This document shows positions 6,909 through 8,101 of a DNA stretch of 8,101 nt, piece by piece. The notes beneath the pieces were generated by a model that saw only the letters and a list, made by a program, of their open reading frames with translations, made no database searches and was not told the origin of the DNA. The stretch spans positions 1 to 8,101 of the forward strand of contig CAJQGO010000041.1 of NCBI GenBank assembly GCA_905477565.1. Direction: 5' to 3'. The position numbers and the translations under genes were made by a program. Each line of letters begins with the position of its first letter. Position 1 is the first letter of the stretch. The DNA comes from an uncultured Planctomycetota bacterium. Lineage in GTDB: Bacteria; Planctomycetota; Planctomycetia; Pirellulales; UBA1268.

Positions 6909-7520
6909 GTGACTAAAGAAGGCATCACCCAACCACTTCGCCTTGCTGTGCTCCTGTCTGGATCAGGACGGACTCTTGAAAACTTGTTGCTTCGGCAAAA
7001 TAATGGAAATCTTCTGGGTACTGTCGAGCTCGTTCTTTCAAGCCGAGAAGGTGTTCGCGGAGTGACAATCGCAAAGTCCGCAGGCATTTGCACCATAGTG
7101 AACCCGCAACGTGATGCATCGCTTGAAGCATGGAGTGCAAACATTTTTAGCTCCTGTCGCGAAGCGAACGTTGACCTTGTCGTAATGGCCGGATTTCTCC
7201 AACTTGTGGCAATCCCGGATGACTTTGTGAATCGAGTAATCAACATCCACCCATCGCTGCTTCCTGCATTTGGTGGAAAGGGATTCTATGGCAGCCGAGT
7301 TCATACGGCTGTCATTGAAAACGGTGATACAACCTCTGGATGCACTGTGCACTTTGTTGACAATGAATATGATCATGGAGCGGTTTTGCTCCAGCGGCAG
7401 GTCCCTGTTACCGCCAATGATTCCCCAGAGACGCTTGCTGCCCGTGTTTTTCTAGAGGAATGCGAGGCACTCCCAGAAGCCATTAACCTGCTCGCCCAAC
7501 GACAACAAACGAAACAGTAA
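6909..7520 (+). CDS. purN: Phosphoribosylglycinamide formyltransferase (GAR transformylase)
   Basis: PurN transfers a formyl group from 10-formyltetrahydrofolate to glycinamide ribonucleotide, the third step of de novo purine synthesis. The product has 203 residues, close to the ~200-212 typical of the bacterial enzyme, and begins at a GTG with an AAGGA site upstream. The phosphate-binding loop near the N terminus reads LLSGSGRTLENLL (15-27); many PurN proteins have GxGSN here, so Arg-Thr replaces Ser-Asn. The catalytic block INIHPSLLP (111-119) supplies Asn112 and His114. SGCTVHFVDNEYDHGAVLLQ (143-162) supplies the Asp155 equivalent of E. coli Asp144. These features indicate an active enzyme. 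It starts 19 bases after ileS and ends 26 bases before the DinB-like gene, so all three are probably co-transcribed. An alternative label, a general formyltransferase such as the Fmt N-terminal domain, is unlikely because the length matches stand-alone PurN. Confidence 0.94.
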   Translation: MTKEGITQPLRLAVLLSGSGRTLENLLLRQNNGNLLGTVELVLSSREGVRGVTIAKSAGICTIVNPQRDASLEAWSANIFSSCREANVDLVVMAGFLQLVAIPDDFVNRVINIHPSLLPAFGGKGFYGSRVHTAVIENGDTTSGCTVHFVDNEYDHGAVLLQRQVPVTANDSPETLAARVFLEECEALPEAINLLAQRQQTKQ

Positions 7521-7533
7521 CTTACCCAAGAAC

Positions 7534-7539
7534 AGAGGA
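7534..7539 (+). promoter_or_regulatory. Ribosome-binding site of the DinB-like gene
   Basis: AGAGGA lies seven bases before the ATG at 7547. It is the best Shine-Dalgarno match in the window and fixes this start. Confidence 0.6.
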
Positions 7540-7546
7540 TTCTGCC

Positions 7547-8068
7547 ATGCGACGCACGACAGGAAATATTATTGCCGATTCACTGGAATCTGCTGTGAGC
7601 TATGCCGACCGCCTGAGGCAGGACATCCCACATCTCGAGGCAGCTCGTTTCGCACGACCGGGTGGGCACATGGTTTCCTCAAATCATCCCTGTTTCATCT
7701 TCGGTCATCTGAGTCTGTATCCACCAAAAGTCTTGAGTCAACTTGGTTATGAGTCACTCCCGATACCGGCTGGGTTTGAGAAAACCTTTGACAAAACAGC
7801 AACCTGCCAGGATGACCCAAACCATACGGTGTATCCGTCATTCGACGAGGTTCTCGCCTTTTTTAGTGCTGGTCACAAAAAACTCATTGGATCACTTCGA
7901 GAAACTCCCAACGAGTTATTTGAACATCCAAATCCAGCTGAAGGCCCACTCGCCGAACGATTCCCAACGCTCTCATCGGTCCATGCGTTCTACTGTGGTG
8001 GTCACATCATGTCACATCTTGGGCAACTATCCGCCTGGCGCCGCATGCAGGGCCTCCCGCCAGCCTGA
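7547..8068 (+). CDS. DinB/YfiT-like putative metalloenzyme
   Basis: This 173-residue protein fits the DinB-like four-helix-bundle superfamily in size and layout. That superfamily binds a divalent metal, usually through three histidines, and includes thiol-dependent S-transferases. The candidate ligands are His54 in NHPCFIFGHLS (46-56) and His153 and His157 in GGHIMSHLGQLSAWRRMQG (151-169). The HxxxHxGQ pattern near the C terminus is the strongest mark of the family. The first helix region (about 8-30) and the FDEVLAFFSAGHKKLIGSL helix (99-117) match the expected bundle. There is no signal peptide or membrane segment. The substrate is unknown: relatives act with mycothiol, bacillithiol or glutathione, and many are uncharacterised. 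The gene has a clear ribosome-binding site 26 bases after purN, so it is probably the last or a middle member of an ileS-purN transcript. No direct link to purine synthesis or tRNA charging is evident. Confidence 0.82.
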   Translation: MRRTTGNIIADSLESAVSYADRLRQDIPHLEAARFARPGGHMVSSNHPCFIFGHLSLYPPKVLSQLGYESLPIPAGFEKTFDKTATCQDDPNHTVYPSFDEVLAFFSAGHKKLIGSLRETPNELFEHPNPAEGPLAERFPTLSSVHAFYCGGHIMSHLGQLSAWRRMQGLPPA

Positions 8069-8101
8069 TCCGTGAAGCCAAAGGACCGGAAGCCCAACGC
8101 C

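Noticed and set aside
6782..7246. Open frame of 154 codons on the - strand spanning the ileS-purN junction
   Set aside because: It is antisense to two confident genes and has no ribosome-binding site or familiar motif.
1..8101. Search for mobile elements, CRISPR arrays, tRNA or rRNA genes and defence systems
   Set aside because: No transposase or integrase motifs, regularly spaced repeats, terminal inverted repeats or tRNA-like cloverleafs were seen. Almost all sequence is accounted for by housekeeping genes.

Overview
The window is an ordinary bacterial chromosome segment. All genes lie on the + strand, spacing is tight, base composition looks roughly balanced, and there is no sign of mobile DNA. 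The best guess for the host is a Planctomycetota bacterium or close relative. This is inferred from three things: a long eukaryote-type isoleucyl-tRNA synthetase, a very acidic low-complexity protein next to a small TPR protein with a planctomycete-style C-terminal cap, and ribosome-binding sites that are weak or absent before several starts. No 16S or marker-gene comparison was possible, so the phylum call is tentative.

Layout. Positions 1-149 hold the 3' end of argC, and 177-1406 the complete argJ, so this is an arginine-biosynthesis pair using the acetyl-recycling route. A gap of about 100 bases follows, with a weak hairpin that might end that transcript. Next come three closely spaced genes: an acidic protein of unknown function (about 1514-1870), a two-repeat TPR protein (1900-2313) and a trimeric-type purine nucleoside phosphorylase (about 2377-3213). 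After a 229-base non-coding gap there is a second cluster: ileS (3443-6889), purN (6909-7520) and a DinB/YfiT-like putative metalloenzyme (7547-8068). The last 33 bases contain nothing recognisable.

Functionally the window combines amino-acid synthesis (ArgC, ArgJ), purine salvage (nucleoside phosphorylase), de novo purine synthesis (PurN), translation (IleRS) and three accessory proteins. No defence system, CRISPR array, prophage, insertion sequence or RNA gene was seen. The most informative observation is in the nucleoside phosphorylase. The base-recognising Asn of the 6-oxopurine enzymes is replaced by Asp and the ribose-5'-OH-contacting His by Val, both in the direction of methylthioadenosine phosphorylase. 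A default 'inosine/guanosine-specific' label may therefore be wrong.

Several genes appear to have two possible starts. Homology favours the internal ATG for ileS (3443) and for the phosphorylase (2377); purN appears to start at GTG (6909).
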